Shown here in pieces: positions 50,389 through 63,523 of a DNA stretch of 64,000 nucleotides; position 1 is the first letter of the stretch; each line of letters starts with the position of its first letter. Source of the stretch: Thelonectria olida (lineage: Eukaryota > Ascomycota > Sordariomycetes > Hypocreales > Nectriaceae); the NCBI GenBank assembly GCA_020736575.1, contig JAGPYM010000002.1, positions 62,001-126,000 on the forward strand, read 5' to 3'. The notes beneath the pieces are model-generated. The model made no database searches. It saw nothing but the letters and a program-made list of their open reading frames with translations, and was not told the origin of the DNA. The position numbers were made by a program, and so were the translations under genes.

Positions 50389-51873
50389 TCAAGACCGAGA
50401 ACATGTGAACGGCTTCCCGACTGCCTTGTTCTGGAACTTCTCAATCTGCGAAATAGTTAGACATTGAGAAGCGCAGCCGGATGCAAAAGGCCAACTTACC
50501 AATTCCACAACGCATGCATAGGTGCCGCATACAAGGATGACCAACCCAAAAATGAAGACAACTGCATTGTAAAATGCTGCTCGAAGGTTCTTTTTGCTAT
50601 GCCATGTTCCATCCTTAAGAAGCATGAACCACATGACGGGTGGAATATAGAATGAAAGCCCGGATACAAACAAAGAGGAACTAATGGACAGCAGTTCGGA
50701 AAAGAATGGAATCGCCTCAGCAATAAGCCAAGCGATCAAGGTCACAATAACCACGAGCCCGATCCATGTGACCCAGCCTTTAGTAGTGTTGACATAGCGG
50801 GTGACTGAGTCTCGATAGATGCGTCCATGGAAGTATCGGCAAGCAACGGTGGTATTGATCGATCCGGAAATAAAGATGACAGGAAGCGCGATTCCAAAGA
50901 CGATGCGAGAAAGGAGCGGCCCAGCAGATAGCAACGCTGGCGACTGCACGCCTTGTCCGACGAACGCATAGATGATGGCTCCCGTAAGCGTGTAGATAAA
51001 GACTTCTGCAATTCCTAGAGCCCAGACAGACTTAATGTAATCTCTTGGTGTGTGCATTTCTTCCATAAAGGATGGCTGGGCGCTTGCAAATGCATAAGCA
51101 AATACAATGTTGTTAACAGCCACAATGGCCTTTGAGAATGACAAATCCTTGGCCGGCCAAGCTGACCAGGGCTCGGAAGGTGCCTCATGAGTGTTTTGGA
51201 TTCCAGTCGCAATCATTGTAATGCCAATAGCCAAGATAATAGAGGCGAAATCGATGTAACCCAAGATGGCAATCTCAGTAAATGATGGAGGGATAGCCAG
51301 CAAGAAGAGGATAAATGCGGAGATGACGCCGAATACAATAGTACACACACTGCTTTGCGTAATGTTGGTGAGGGCGATGGTTCCGGTAAGACAATGAGAT
51401 CCAGTGACGAGAATTAGCTGGGAAATAAAGATTGTCGAGAAGAGCTTCGATCCAAAGCTCCCAAACATCAGTTTCCCGATATCAGCATAGTGGGCAACAT
51501 GCGGGTACTTCAGTTTGACCTGGCCGATAATATAGGCGGCATACATGGCGATTAAGCCAATGCCGATAGTGAGAATGACACCCGCAACCATGCCGAGAGA
51601 TGCGAATGCAGCGGGAAGACCGAGACTACCCAAGGCAATAGCTTCAACGATCAAGACAATGGTCAGACGTTTCCAACCAAGTCGGTGGAAGTGCGCGTTT
51701 CCTTGAATGGTCTTTTGTTTTTCAACATCCTGGTGATTCTCGATGACTTCGCCGGCAATCACGCCGTTGGATATCTGGCGAGTGATCTCGTCGCCATTGT
51801 TCTTCATTTTGTCGGCTGCGCCGTAGCGATGCGCCTCGTTGATTTCGTGATCCATGTTAAAGTTGAGAGACAA
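50389..51873 (-). CDS. Amino-acid transporter (AAAP family, MTR/N-system-like)
   Basis: The frame is open over 494 codons, but 50446-50499 (54 bp) is an in-frame intron with a GTAAGT donor, TCTAAC branch and CGCAG acceptor, leaving 476 residues. A hydrophilic N-terminus of about 65 residues precedes some 11 hydrophobic segments, beginning ALGSLGLPAAFASLGMVAGV, the conserved first helix of the family. The group imports neutral and aromatic amino acids at the plasma membrane by proton symport (Neurospora mtr is the reference). The short last exon, IEKFQNKAVGKPFTC, is a usual family tail. No linked biosynthetic genes define its substrate. Confidence 0.88.
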   Translation of the reverse strand: MSLNFNMDHEINEAHRYGAADKMKNNGDEITRQISNGVIAGEVIENHQDVEKQKTIQGNAHFHRLGWKRLTIVLIVEAIALGSLGLPAAFASLGMVAGVILTIGIGLIAMYAAYIIGQVKLKYPHVAHYADIGKLMFGSFGSKLFSTIFISQLILVTGSHCLTGTIALTNITQSSVCTIVFGVISAFILFLLAIPPSFTEIAILGYIDFASIILAIGITMIATGIQNTHEAPSEPWSAWPAKDLSFSKAIVAVNNIVFAYAFASAQPSFMEEMHTPRDYIKSVWALGIAEVFIYTLTGAIIYAFVGQGVQSPALLSAGPLLSRIVFGIALPVIFISGSINTTVACRYFHGRIYRDSVTRYVNTTKGWVTWIGLVVIVTLIAWLIAEAIPFFSELLSISSSLFVSGLSFYIPPVMWFMLLKDGTWHSKKNLRAAFYNAVVFIFGLVILVCGTYACVVELVSWPFASGCASQCLTISQIEKFQNKAVGKPFTCSRS

Positions 51874-54800
51874 GTCTAGGGTGTGAATGATGAGGTCGAA
51901 AAAAGACCGTTTGAATGGGAAGTGAGAGAGGAGAACTTGAATGACATGGTGCCGACGGCTTCTTATACATCCTCATGCCGGGTCTGTCAAGCCCCAACGA
52001 GTCGTTCAGCTCTCTTGAACAAGGTGTGGCCTCTTATCTCTGCGGAGACTCCGAGTTGAACCAGGCCACTACCCCGGACGCGGGGGAAGAAGTGAGGCCA
52101 TCCTTCTAGAATCTGGGGTACATCGAGTCATTGACTAACATGTATCTTCTTAGTATCCCTAGGTTCGTGCTCACCTGTGGTAACTCCAAACTCACATCAA
52201 GTACTGAGTGCAAACCGAGCCCGTTTGCTCAACTGCCCTAGAAAGCAAAAACGCGGACAACATTGCAACTGGGAGAACTCTTCCCAGGCAATTCCTCCAC
52301 CCGATTCCCCCAAGTCCAAATGTCTAAGCTCCAAAGCTACACATGTCCCCCATCGCTGATAAGCACTCTTGAACCTTCAACAACGTAACATGGTGATGAA
52401 ACTAATAGTCACTCGAACTTCTAGGCGCGGCGCGCTCAAGAAACCCGACCCATCCCTCTTGATCGTGGAGCTGAACCGATGTCAACCGTCTCATCTGGGC
52501 CCAAAAATGTGGCCTGGGCAGGAAGGTCGTGCCGCAAGGCTCCAGTCCTGGGAAGGAAATTCGAGACGAAGATAAAATGGAACGGGTTACGTTACGCGAA
52601 CCCGTTAACCTGGTGACGAGGCGAAACGACCTGCCTTTTGAATCCACAAGGGCGTAGGGCGTGGCGTGCTACTTTGCTACTTAATCATGGATATTACTTA
52701 AGCTTTACGCAAACAAACATGTTCCCGAACTCGGGTTTGCCGGAGTAGATAGTCTGAGCTCTAATAGAAAGTCATTTCACACTGGCGGTGTGAATACAAC
52801 CAACCAACGGTTCAGCAGTCGTTCGAGGCCGTCAAGTTCAAAACGCAGCTATACCCCGATTCTCTTATCAGTAACGATGCTGCTCGCGAAAAATATGACG
52901 GAGGGGTCTTCCATTTTTGCAGAATCGATGTCATCACACGGAGAACTGACTTTGCTATCAACGTTTTCCTTTCGAGTCACCCCCAGAAGCACAATGGCCG
53001 CCCAAAACTCCGACATCTCACCTAGACGCTCTCCAAACCGAGAACTTAGCCTCAAAGAACTTCACGCAGGGCTTTACGCACACTTACTTGTTCATTCCAG
53101 GCATCTAGCGAGTATCGCTAAGGTAGACTTTGACGGGCCTGGTGGGTGTCGCCACATAGACCCAAACCTCAGAGCACGGCCAGTTGCGGGATAAACTGTT
53201 CCAGCATTTTTTGATGGATGGAAGATAATTACGTTTATCTACCGTGCTCTTGTGGGCTCTTATTCCCTGGAAAATCCATATTCTCATGTCAAATTTATAC
53301 CTTCACCAGACGTTGATTTTGGGGGCGATGCTCCGTCTATCTCACTGCAAAAGTGGCGACAACTCTTTGCGACACAAAAACATGGTTCTCTAGATCTAAT
53401 ATATTGAAACACTGTATACGCTGGATAGTTAATCCGGGTCTTTATGAGTGCTTTCTCAGATTATCCGCTCAAGTGGGGACGCCTCTCGTCCTATCCCCTT
53501 TCAACAGAGCATCAGGGGTGTTTTTCGTGGGCAAGTACTCATGGCCTTTTTTATCTCTTTCTCGGGGGCCATTATTGGGTGCCAGATAGAGCTGGTTTTG
53601 AAGGCTTGGGGCTCAGCCGACGAGCCATTAACGGGCGGAAGCCTCGGCTAACAGTGTTGCCCAACTCGTTTCTTCTGGCCTAGAAACGGGGCAAGAGGGT
53701 ATCGTGAGCTTGAATTCAGAGAAACTAGACATTTGCACTACATATGCATCTCAGCTGAGTCAGATCCACGATACTAAGACACCGAGCTATAGGGATACTA
53801 CGTAGGACCTTTGATGGGTAGAGTTGCAATGGAGTCTAGGTAGGCTGAGGCTATCTAATTCCTACCCCAGACCCCGATGCGGGATCACTCGTTTTATTGC
53901 GCTAAGATGTGCCGATGGTACACAACCAAACTTGACGCCTGAAAGTTTGGTCACAAGCTACTCAAGGAGAATTGAATGTGGTGATATCAAACATCGAAGG
54001 TAGGACTAGTTTCGGGGGCGAACTCTCTACCATGGTAATGGTATCAGATCCAGAAATACCTCGAATAGGTATGTCAGAAGGCATTAGTTCAGGCCGTGTC
54101 GATAGACCAGACAGAACCGAGCTAGGATCTCAATTAATAAGCGGTTGGACTTGGAGACAAGGAAGGCAGCCCGGGCGAGCTCACCATTCAGCACTGCAGG
54201 ATACTATGACTGGACAGTTGAGAGACGTTTCGGTGATCTTTTCCAATTCTCTAGCAGTGGTTATACGTATTCTCATGCACTTGCGTTGTATTTTTACGTG
54301 ATTGCGATGCGTTTCTACTTGTCCACGCTGGAACTTGTCTCAACACAATCCAATGCCTGAGATATTCGATTGAGAGATATGACTTCAAGATGACGTTGCT
54401 CGTTGGGGTCGGTGTCCGGGGGCATTTTGCTTCACTGCGTCACAATTCATCCGAGCAGGTTTCTTTCAAGCACTCGTGGGGTAGAAGCGACCCGACTTCA
54501 GCAAGCATATTGCCGCGTAGTTCCACCAACCGTTTCCAAGGGATTTCTCCCAGCGCCCCGGAGTTAATATGCAAGATTCCGGGAATTCGGGCGTCCGGGG
54601 GCTGGGAGAATGTTGGTTTCTCTCTCTCAAGTCAGGGTCGACTGGGTAGGCTGGTCGGTCGAGCCCAAGCTTGGCAATGCTTGGGCACGTCGTGGCACGG
54701 GTGCCGACACCCGAGGACGGCGAGGCCGCTGAGAGACTGCGATGGAATTCACAGCCCGACATGGAACGGCCGCCGTTGACTTGCAGACTTGGTGCGCAGA

Positions 54801-55814
54801 AATAGTGGCGGTGTAATTGCATCTCCACTTCAACATCATGGAGCCAAGCACCTGTCATCCACCAAGACTGTTTTGGCTGACGGTTCTGTCAGTTGTTTGG
54901 GGGCTGTTTTTATTCCCGGCACCTTTTGCTATCACCAACGCTAATCTTTCCACGTGTGCGAATACACGTCACACGTGGACGGACAAGCCCCAAGGAAACA
55001 ATTGCCTTGTGGCATTACGCGTAGAAATAACCTTAGTTCTTGGAAGAGGGATTCGTATTGCTGCCACCTATCCCCAAGCATTGTTGAGGCGGAAGACGTG
55101 CGCGAACATGGTGATAATTTTAGACCGGCTAATACTGTACCGTCCCAAAGTGAAGATCCTTCATCGAGCACAGCCGTGTACAAATATGGTAACGACGAGT
55201 GCCGCTTCACTTCGCTGGCAGGATGAGCATGGGAGAAACAAGCATGGCACAACTGGAGCATGCCTGTCATTTGATGCAATTACCGGAAACTAGCCAATAG
55301 TGTCCCTCAGCTATCATGCTTACCGATGTAGCTAATCCTAGTATGTGGTAGTGCTCAGCCTTCATGCACAATAGACTGCCGGCAGAAGCTGTGTCAGCTA
55401 AACTCATTTTTAGAACACAGCCTTTGGCAATGCTTTGGACATAGCGCCCAGCCTTACATGTTTTAGCGCTGACCAGTGTAAATCCCATCTGGAAATCTGC
55501 ATGGCTGAGTCAACTTGGTGCTGATGTGCAAGTCGGTGCTATGTCGAAACAGTAAACAGCAATCTTAGAACGCTGGAGCTATTGTAATCGTCGAGGCTGG
55601 GTCTGGGGAGTCATGATGTGGAATCAGCGAGATCCGGACGATATAAGTAACACTGGCATTTCCACGATGGTTGGTTTTCAGCATCATCATCCAACAAGCC
55701 ACCACAACCACCAAGAAAGCAAACAGCATCACTGATCTACCAATCTTCATTTCTTCTCTCTCAACTCTCTTTCTTCCATCTCTTTCACTCCTCATAATCC
55801 TCATCGTCTTCAGG
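51874..55814. other. Gene-free stretch of 3.9 kb
   Basis: Upstream of the transporter and of the cupin, only short frames occur, with no domain-like sequence on either strand. Two perfect hairpins lie at 54663-54713. A pyrimidine-rich leader (about 55745-55812) precedes the cupin. No transposase or reverse-transcriptase remnant was recognised. Confidence 0.5.
54663..54713. repeat. Two adjacent perfect inverted repeats
   Basis: GCCCAAGC (54663-54670), eight bases, then GCTTGGGC (54679-54686) form an 8-bp stem. Eleven bases on, CGGGTG-CCGA-CACCCG (54698-54713) forms a 6-bp stem with a tetraloop. They could fold in RNA or as cruciforms. Function is unknown. Confidence 0.85.
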
Positions 55815-56618
55815 ATGCACTTCACCACACTCTTCGTCTCCTCTACCCTTGCGGGACTCGCCATGGCAGCTCCCCAGGGCGTCAAGCCATCTGCCAATTC
55901 TCGCCGCGCTGGTCCCGAAATGACTCTTCCACCAGTTGTCGACATCAACACGAGGTCCGGCGATCTGGATCTCATCGCTAAGCTCATTACTGCACCCACC
56001 CAAGCGGATCGCGTTGGTCTGCTCAACCTGCCCGGCGACTATATCTTCGACTTCAACGGAGACAGTGCTCCCGCGGCATCTGAGGCAAAGGGTCTCGGCG
56101 GCTTCTCTGTTTCTGCCAACACCAAGACGATGCCCGCTTTGATCGGCAATGGCGCTGCGATGACTCTGGGTTTCCTCGGACCTTGCGGTATGAACACGGC
56201 GCATGTTCACAACCGAGCCACTGAGCTCAACGTGGTCGTCAAGGGCCGTCTTGTCACAAACTTCGTTCTTGAGAACGGCGCCCGCCCCATTGAGAACACC
56301 CTCTCTCTGTATCAAATGGCTGTTTTCCCCAAGGGCGCCATCCACCAAGAGTTCAACCCCGACTGCGAGGATACCGTCTTTGTCGCCGGCTTCGACAATG
56401 CCGACCCCGGTGTCTCGCAGATTGCTCAGAACTTTTTCAGCCTTCGCCAGGACGTTGTTGGGGCCACTCTCGGTGGCATCCAAACCCTGAACGGCCAAGA
56501 CATTGAGAGCTTCCGACACATGATTCCCAAGAACATCGCCTTGGGAATTGATTCTTGCCTGAGCAAGTGCGGACTTACCCGAAACGCCAAGCGCTCTGTG
56601 GAAGAGCTGATGGGCTAA
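55815..56618 (+). CDS. Secreted cupin (spherulin/germin-like)
   Basis: A single-exon gene of 267 residues from the ATG at 55815. A signal peptide is clear (FTTLFVSSTLAGLAMAAP, cut near residue 19), followed by a propeptide-like stretch ending SRR. The bicupin motifs are complete: motif 1 has His130, His132 and Glu137 (AHVHNRATE), and motif 2 has PKGAIHQEFN with His177, so a Mn-type metal site is intact. Fungal relatives are extracellular spherulin-1-like proteins of uncertain activity. Four cysteines are present (three of them near the C-terminus). A longer frame upstream from 55671 lacks a better start. It stands alone between two gene-free stretches. Confidence 0.92.
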   Translation: MHFTTLFVSSTLAGLAMAAPQGVKPSANSRRAGPEMTLPPVVDINTRSGDLDLIAKLITAPTQADRVGLLNLPGDYIFDFNGDSAPAASEAKGLGGFSVSANTKTMPALIGNGAAMTLGFLGPCGMNTAHVHNRATELNVVVKGRLVTNFVLENGARPIENTLSLYQMAVFPKGAIHQEFNPDCEDTVFVAGFDNADPGVSQIAQNFFSLRQDVVGATLGGIQTLNGQDIESFRHMIPKNIALGIDSCLSKCGLTRNAKRSVEELMG

Positions 56619-59600
56619 TTTACTTTTGCATTTCGAGGACTGTTCGATAGGGAAGCATGGACATAGATTGAGTTATGGCGGGCGTTGGATGGTATTTTGT
56701 TGACTGTATTCTCATTCTTGGCAAGGGGCTGTTTCTAGAGGCACCTGTACTTTTATTCTTACGTTGTCCACGAGACAACCTTCCAATTAAATCACATTCA
56801 CGAAGACTCCATATCACGCAGCCATTGTACATTATGTAACAATCCATGTAAGCCGCAAACACTGAAGAGGGTTGGCATAATAGTAGGGAGTCACAACCTT
56901 TTCAGGCTAGATGATATGGAATGAGAGCAGCAGCCCGAGCTTAGAGACTCAGATGATATCCATTGAGATCAAAGAGGTAACAGGCCCAGTCCTCTGTCTC
57001 TAGCCTTTGCTCAAATCACGGGCAGCGATATTGTCAGTCTCCAACGTCTTTGCCGTTCATGCCTACCCACGTAATAAAATCCTGATATACATGTCTTGTC
57101 GATTTCCCTTAATATCGCAGTGTTCTAATTAACATGCTTAGTCCCAGAGCCTTTCACAATGCTGCTCTCGGAATCTCATCCTTACGCCACTCCACTAGTA
57201 GTCTGTTCTTGTCATGCATTTCACCATGGGACTGAAAAGAACGTAGTATGCACATTTCGTCGGGGCCAGTAGCCTCAAGAGGTCGGACTGGTTATATGGC
57301 TATTCCCGTAACCTGCCCCAGGAGTCACATAAAGAAATAATGGACATTCCCGTAGCTATTAGCTAAGATAAGCTCACAGAAACACGCAGAAAGCAATACA
57401 CGTAGTCCTTTCCGACCTTCTTCTCTTGGACCTCTTAAGACAAACTTAATTATTATTCTTCAGTTGCCCCAGCCTTGCGACCTAGCTTCACACTCGCTTT
57501 AACGCGTTGGAAAAGCGGGCGACGAACGGCTCTACCAACCGGGAAGGGCGTCACCACAGTAGACTAATTGACCACCAAAGCAAATGTGCGCCACTACGAC
57601 AGATTCATCAAGCCGCTAGTACATGATATCAACGGCTAAGTTATTCTGACAACTCATCTGTGTCTTCGACGCGTGCATCGTCACCCACTAAGCCCAACAG
57701 CATTCGATCCTCCTCATCAGGGGAATTTGATCAGCCTATAGAGTTTAGAATGACGCATCCGACGATGATTCTTCACCTCGAAGCGAGTCGATTTAGCCAC
57801 CTTTGTTTGACGTAACTATGGTTTTGCATCTCGCCATGATGCCTACCATAATCACTCATTGCCAGATCGTTGCCATCAATTTGCTAGCGAACGTCTTAAC
57901 ATAAAAGGCCGCAGTGGGATTGTCAGCAATATAAATACTAGTGATAAGTCAAGTGAGTCCTGATTGGGCTACTTAATTCCCGGTCGTCGAGTAAGCTTCG
58001 CACAACCTTTTAAGATTTTAGTCCTGCTTCCTTTCCGAGGATGTTTGGTCCTGTTTGGGGTGAAAACGCAACACAGGCGTTGCGTTAATCCGTACCCCAG
58101 TTGTGTTTGCCAGCCAAGAATCTAAATCGGTGTATGTACTAAGTAATGGATTAGCATGTTGCTTGTTCCATGGAGTGATCATGACAGAAGCTTGGCGTTA
58201 TCTGAGGTCTTGGCCCTCAAAGGTATTGCGACCTCAACCAAGGCCTCGAATCTGCCAGGTTGCAAGTAATTGACCATGTGCTCTCAGATTGGTAGTCAAT
58301 GAACGAGCTGAAGCGATTACTCATTACTCTTAGTATTGTGTGCAAATTATCGAAGCAGAATGATACGTTCTTGAGAAATGACCTCTAGACTTACAAGACA
58401 TCTCTAGGGTAGGTATCTGGAAGATGGGGATGGAGAGTAGAGAGAGTCAAGTATTTGCTTTGAAAGAACACTGATGCATTGTGTCTTTGAGGGAGAAGAT
58501 AGCAAATGGTCTTAAGTTTTAGCATCGTAGATATAAACTGTCCATGTCTCTCGACTTTGAAAGCTTTCTCGTTTCAGTAGATGCTCAGAAATCTCACCCA
58601 AATCTCATCCGATTTCGGAGTGACAAACATCAAGCACTACGTATTCTCTATTTGGTCTTCAAAAGAGAACAGTTTCACGGAGTAATAAATAACGCGTTGG
58701 GTTTCCAGGAGTTCACCACAGGACTGTTGTTACTTTGTGGGATTTCCTCGTTGAAAATTTCGTTCGTGTTGGAGGCTGGAGGAAAAAGGGGTTGTGCTGA
58801 GATGGGCTAAAAGTACTTTGGTCGAGGTCAGGGTGGATTTCCAGTGGACAATGCGAAAAAAGTACATCTGCACTACTCCAAAAGGGGCCTTGCAAAAAAT
58901 CCTTTATCGTTTCATTAGACCGAATGTGACTAGCCAAAAGTGTGCCTTCAGACACGGAAAAAAAGAGAGTGAGAGATGGATCGACCATAAAGGGGTGTCC
59001 AGCCCAGGTTTCTTGTAGATGCTTGATGCGCGTCTGGTCTTCCAGTGCACAAAAACACCATCGACGCGTTTCTGGAATGGAGAAAAGTACGAAGCACGGC
59101 TTGATTCCGTGGCTTCTCAGAGCGCCACCAACATACCCGCACGCCTGCAGGGGAATTCGGAAGCCAGCGCTTCTTAGGGCTGATGACACTTCGCAACAAG
59201 AAATGACAGGGGATCTCACGCCTTGGTGGTTAGCCGATTCGTTGGTTGGACGGAGCTGAAGGCCTGCACCCCCTAAATCGGCCGAAGACAAGGTGGAAGC
59301 AAGCCACCAACATGGCCCCCCCATGATAAGCAGTCCGAGGTGATTAAGCTTACCGAGAGGGCCGAGGACTTCATTGTGGTGAATCTAAGATCATGGTCGT
59401 GTAGCTGCAACAGGAACTAAAAGAACCCGAAGCATGAAACACCCACGAGAACATGGTGCTGGAAGGTCTTGCTTATGGCAGCTTGAGAGTTGGAATGGAT
59501 GCAAAATTAAGCGTATCAAGAAACTTCTTCACAATCACTCAATCTCTCTCTCCCTGCATGCGGCGCAGTCTTGGTCAGATTGGAATGCAGTTTCGCGTCA

Positions 59601-60644
59601 AAATCCCTCTGCTGGACCAATGGTATCATGCCCTCGGGTACCGTTGTCTACCAGGTGCAGCGTGCTCCGCAAGGTATCAACATTTGTCACAGCGTGATCC
59701 GCAAATCTAGCCAAAACGAGGCAGTGCTACGTCCAAACCGCTTTAGACTCGGCCTTCGCAGGGATTTGATGGATGGGGATTGAGGATTGCGAGACTGACT
59801 GCTCGCTCCACAAGGGAGGAATGTGAGATGACTGGGCCTTTTCTTCGTGACACTTGGTACCGGCACCATGGATGAGGGCAAGAATGGCAGAAAGGGTCGC
59901 GTGTCGCTCTCAACAGGATGTAACATGGTCTTCTAACAGATGTCTTTCTATGCATGTACACACTGCACTCCTGTCTTCTCAAACGTGCCTGGATGGGTGG
60001 GTGTCTGGGCCGACGATCCGCCAAAGTCTATTCTTGCGAAGGATCCGAGTCAAGCAGAAACAACCGACTAACCGAGGGGGCCGTCAATCCCTTCCCCCTT
60101 GTTATTCCTGCGAGCTATTTCGGATACTTGAAGCCTGGATCAACGCCCCGATGGCGAGCGAGTCCTTGTGGGCCGTTGGTGACAGCTGAACGTATTGATT
60201 GTCACATCCCCTTTGGATCTTTCAGGGGCTGTCTACAAAGTACTTCCTTCGGAGTGCAGATCTCACTACTTCGTATGTACAGATTACTCGGAGAAAGGGA
60301 GGGATCAAGCCGTGGCTTGCAGTAGAGTGACCATCTAGCGCTAATGTCCAATAGCCAACACCCAATGCCAATGGTCGACTTGAAGCCAGCTGGATACGTG
60401 ATGGCGAAAACATATCGCTCTGTGGAAAGGGGTTCACAACGTTTTTCTTTGCTTTGCATTCCTGTCCTTTAACTATCTGTTGTTTCTGGCTCCAATTGTC
60501 GGGCTGTGATCGCTCTTTCCACACGCTCCTTTCATTGTCTTGCGGCAGGGTTTACCCTCCATTTCACTCTTTCACCAACCTTCCTTCAATTCCACTGTTC
60601 CCCTCCGGATTCCAACGTCGGCGGAATCTCAAAGAAGAGCTCAA
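56619..60644. other. Gene-free stretch of 4.0 kb
   Basis: The longest frame (58713-59324, minus, 203 codons) has no recognisable domain and biased Ser/Pro/Leu composition, so I do not call it. A pyrimidine-rich block near 60535-60620 marks the promoter/leader of the following gene. No RNA gene or repeat was recognised. Confidence 0.5.
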
Positions 60645-63308
60645 ATGGCGTTGCCAGTGTCCAAACTCGTGACGACCCTCTGGGCGGTCGTGTTTCTACT
60701 GGCCGTCGCTTACAAGACAGTATTCCCTGGCGATGATCCATATCGGTGCCGTGCCGTGCAAAACACAGGCCAATGGATTGACCGCCCGGACGCGAACGGG
60801 AGCCGGTTTCCCTTCAAGAATTGGCAGCCAGACGGATGCATACTTCACCACTACTCGTCGGCCGATGTCCGCCACTGCTTGGGAGGGCGCCGTGTCGTGT
60901 TCGGCGGAGACTCGACATCTCGCGGAGTGGCCTACGCACTAGGACGACTGGTACGCACGATCCCTCCTCCGGACTGCAATGCCTCTGGAGATTCTATGCC
61001 AATAGAACAGACCCGATACTAACACGGCTTCTAGTTGGAGAGAGACGAGTCCAATTGGGACCGCGACAGGCTATCCCCGTCGAAAATCCTCAACCTCACC
61101 TACCACGGCGTCAACATCATCCGATATCCCAACGTTTGGATGCACTCGTTCGGCCACGACGACCAAAAGCAGTTTATCAAGGAACTCCAGACGTACAGCG
61201 ATGAGAAGAACAGCCTCCCGACCCGCGAGATTGAAGAAGGCGCCGCCATCGTCTATCTTGCTGCTGGTGTTTGGTACACCAACCCGAGCACAGCCATGGA
61301 CCACGATGGACGAATGGACAAGTTCCACCAAGCCTTTGGCAACATTTCCGAAATCGTCGGCAGCCACGGAATCGACATGTTCACCAGCCCCATGGATCCA
61401 GTCGAGGGTGTCCGCAATCAGCTCTTTTACGCGCCTCCCGGAGGACCAGGTTATCTGGGAACATCGGCCGAGCGAATCAAGGACACGGATCGACGAGGAG
61501 TGGAAGTCAGGGAGATGCAAGCTTGGCTCCGCGAGACAGACGGCAGCTGGAACTTCCCTCTTGTCTGGGCTATGCCTGGACTCGTCGAGGGACAAAACAA
61601 GACCTGGGTCGACCCGTTGATCACCGGTTTCCACGTCATCGACAGTGTGGCAGAGACCAGGGCCAACATTTTGCTGAACCTCCGATGCAATGCTCTGCTT
61701 GACCGCATTAAGCCTTATCCCTACGAACGAACTTGCTGTACGGATTATGGTGTGAAGCCCATGATCCAGACCAGTCTCGTCGCTCTCGGCCTCGTGTATT
61801 TGACCGCCTGCGTCGTCTGCGAACTGCTGGACCTGCGTGCTCGTCGAGAGAAGCCTCTCTGGGCCCTGTTGAACATGCAAGTTGGCGCCTTCGTGCTGGC
61901 TCTACTCATGTGCTATTTCGCCGACCGAACTCAGATGATGGCCAAGGGCGGAAAGCTGTGGTCACTTGAGAGCTTCAACATTCTCTGTGTTCCATGCGTC
62001 ATCCTCGGCCTCATCACTCTCCGCAAGTCTCAGTCTCCCCAAAGCAAGGAGCTGAGCCTCGCTGTCGAACCAGCCCAGCCTTTCCTTTCTCGGGATCAGA
62101 CCGATGAGTGGAAGGGTTGGATGCAGTTCATCATTCTCATCTACCACTGGGTGAACTCGCAATCGACATCCATCTTCATCTTGGTCCGACTCCTCGTCGC
62201 TTCCTATCTGTTCCAAACCGGATACGGACACACGCTCTTTTTCCTCACCAAGAAGGACTTCTCGTTTAATCGCGCAGCCGCAGTTCTCTTGCGCCTGAAC
62301 CTCCTGAGCGTCTCGTTGGCCTACTTCATGAACACCGACTACATGTTCTACTACTTCTCGCCCCTTGTCACCTTCTGGTTCTTGGTCGTATATGTTACTA
62401 TGGCGATCGGCCACAAGGAGTATAACGGCGATGTTCAGTTTGTGTTGGCCAAGATTCTCATCTCGGCTCTTGTCATCGCATTCATCATCTTCGCTACCCC
62501 GCTCACCCGCTGGACTTTCACGCTTCTTCACTCGCTTTTCAAGATTCAGTGGAGCTACAACGAGTGGCAGTACCGAGTCTCGCTGGATATTTTCATCGTC
62601 TACGTCGGCATGCTTGTCGCTGTTGCCACTCATGAACTGCAGAGGACCGTCAACCTTGGCCTTCGCCTGACCCTGGCCTTCACTGGCCTCTTGGCTTGCT
62701 ATGGATACTTCCACGCCACTGCCTCGCAGGGTGTTTCCGAGTACAAATTTTGGCATCCTTACGTGTCTTTCGTGCCCGTCTTGGCCTTCATCGCCATCCG
62801 AAACGTCTCTGGTTTTGTCCGCAACTATCACTCAAAAGCCATGGCCTGGCTTGGCCGATGCTCACTGGAAACCTACACTCTCCAGTTCCATCTCCTCCTT
62901 GCAGCCGACACCACCGGAGTTCTTCTTGTCGATGGTTTCTACGGCGATGCCACCCTCAACGACCGTTGGAGGAGTCTGATCATCATCGTCCCCATCTTCC
63001 TCTGGATTAGCTCTGCTACAGCTACAGCAACTGGTCACTTGGTCAAGTTCATTCTCAAGACTTCGCCAGAGTCAGAGAAGTTTGGCGGCTCTGCATTCAC
63101 GAGTCTTGTGCAGCGCGTCCCCGGCGCAAACAACTTCATTACCGCCCCCAAGGCTCGCATTGCCTGCATTCTCTTAGTTCTCTGGCTGTTGAACATGTTC
63201 AGCCCTGAGCACTCGCACGCTTCTGCCCCTGACGGGTTTACTCCTCACCGTGCCCACCAACACGTCAGCAACGCTGTTCCTACCCCCCTCCCAACCCCAG
63301 ACGCTTAA
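60645..63308 (+). CDS. Cas1p-like multi-pass O-acetyltransferase
   Basis: Two exons (60645-60950, 61035-63308; 84-bp intron, phase 0) encode 859 residues. A single N-terminal helix is followed by a lumenal SGNH/PC-esterase-like domain with the GDS block at residues 88-90 (FGGDSTSRG). From about residue 345 come roughly ten further membrane helices of the Cas1p acyl domain, with RCSLETYTLQFHLLLA near the end. The family, named for Cryptococcus CAS1, O-acetylates surface polysaccharides in the Golgi; plant RWA proteins are related. The start is chosen at 60645 because the anchor helix begins directly after it. It is convergent with the acid phosphatase. Confidence 0.92.
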
Positions 63309-63523
63309 AAGCGAAAGGAGACCTTTGAGTTCGGCGTATTGATAACGTAACTAATGAAACGGGCTGGAATGGGTAGCAAGTTTGCTTAGATTGTATTAGT
63401 AAAATTCCTATGGAAATGCATAACGATTTAAAAGAGACATTTGTCCTTCTACAAAAAAGAGATCAAGAAAATGATGTATCCAGACCGAAGCTGAGCCTCT
63501 CGTTGACACCAAACACACAAGCA

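Noticed and set aside
58713..59324. 203-codon minus-strand frame in the gene-free stretch
   Set aside because: Ser/Pro/Leu-biased, no recognisable motif, and other frames are open in the same area.
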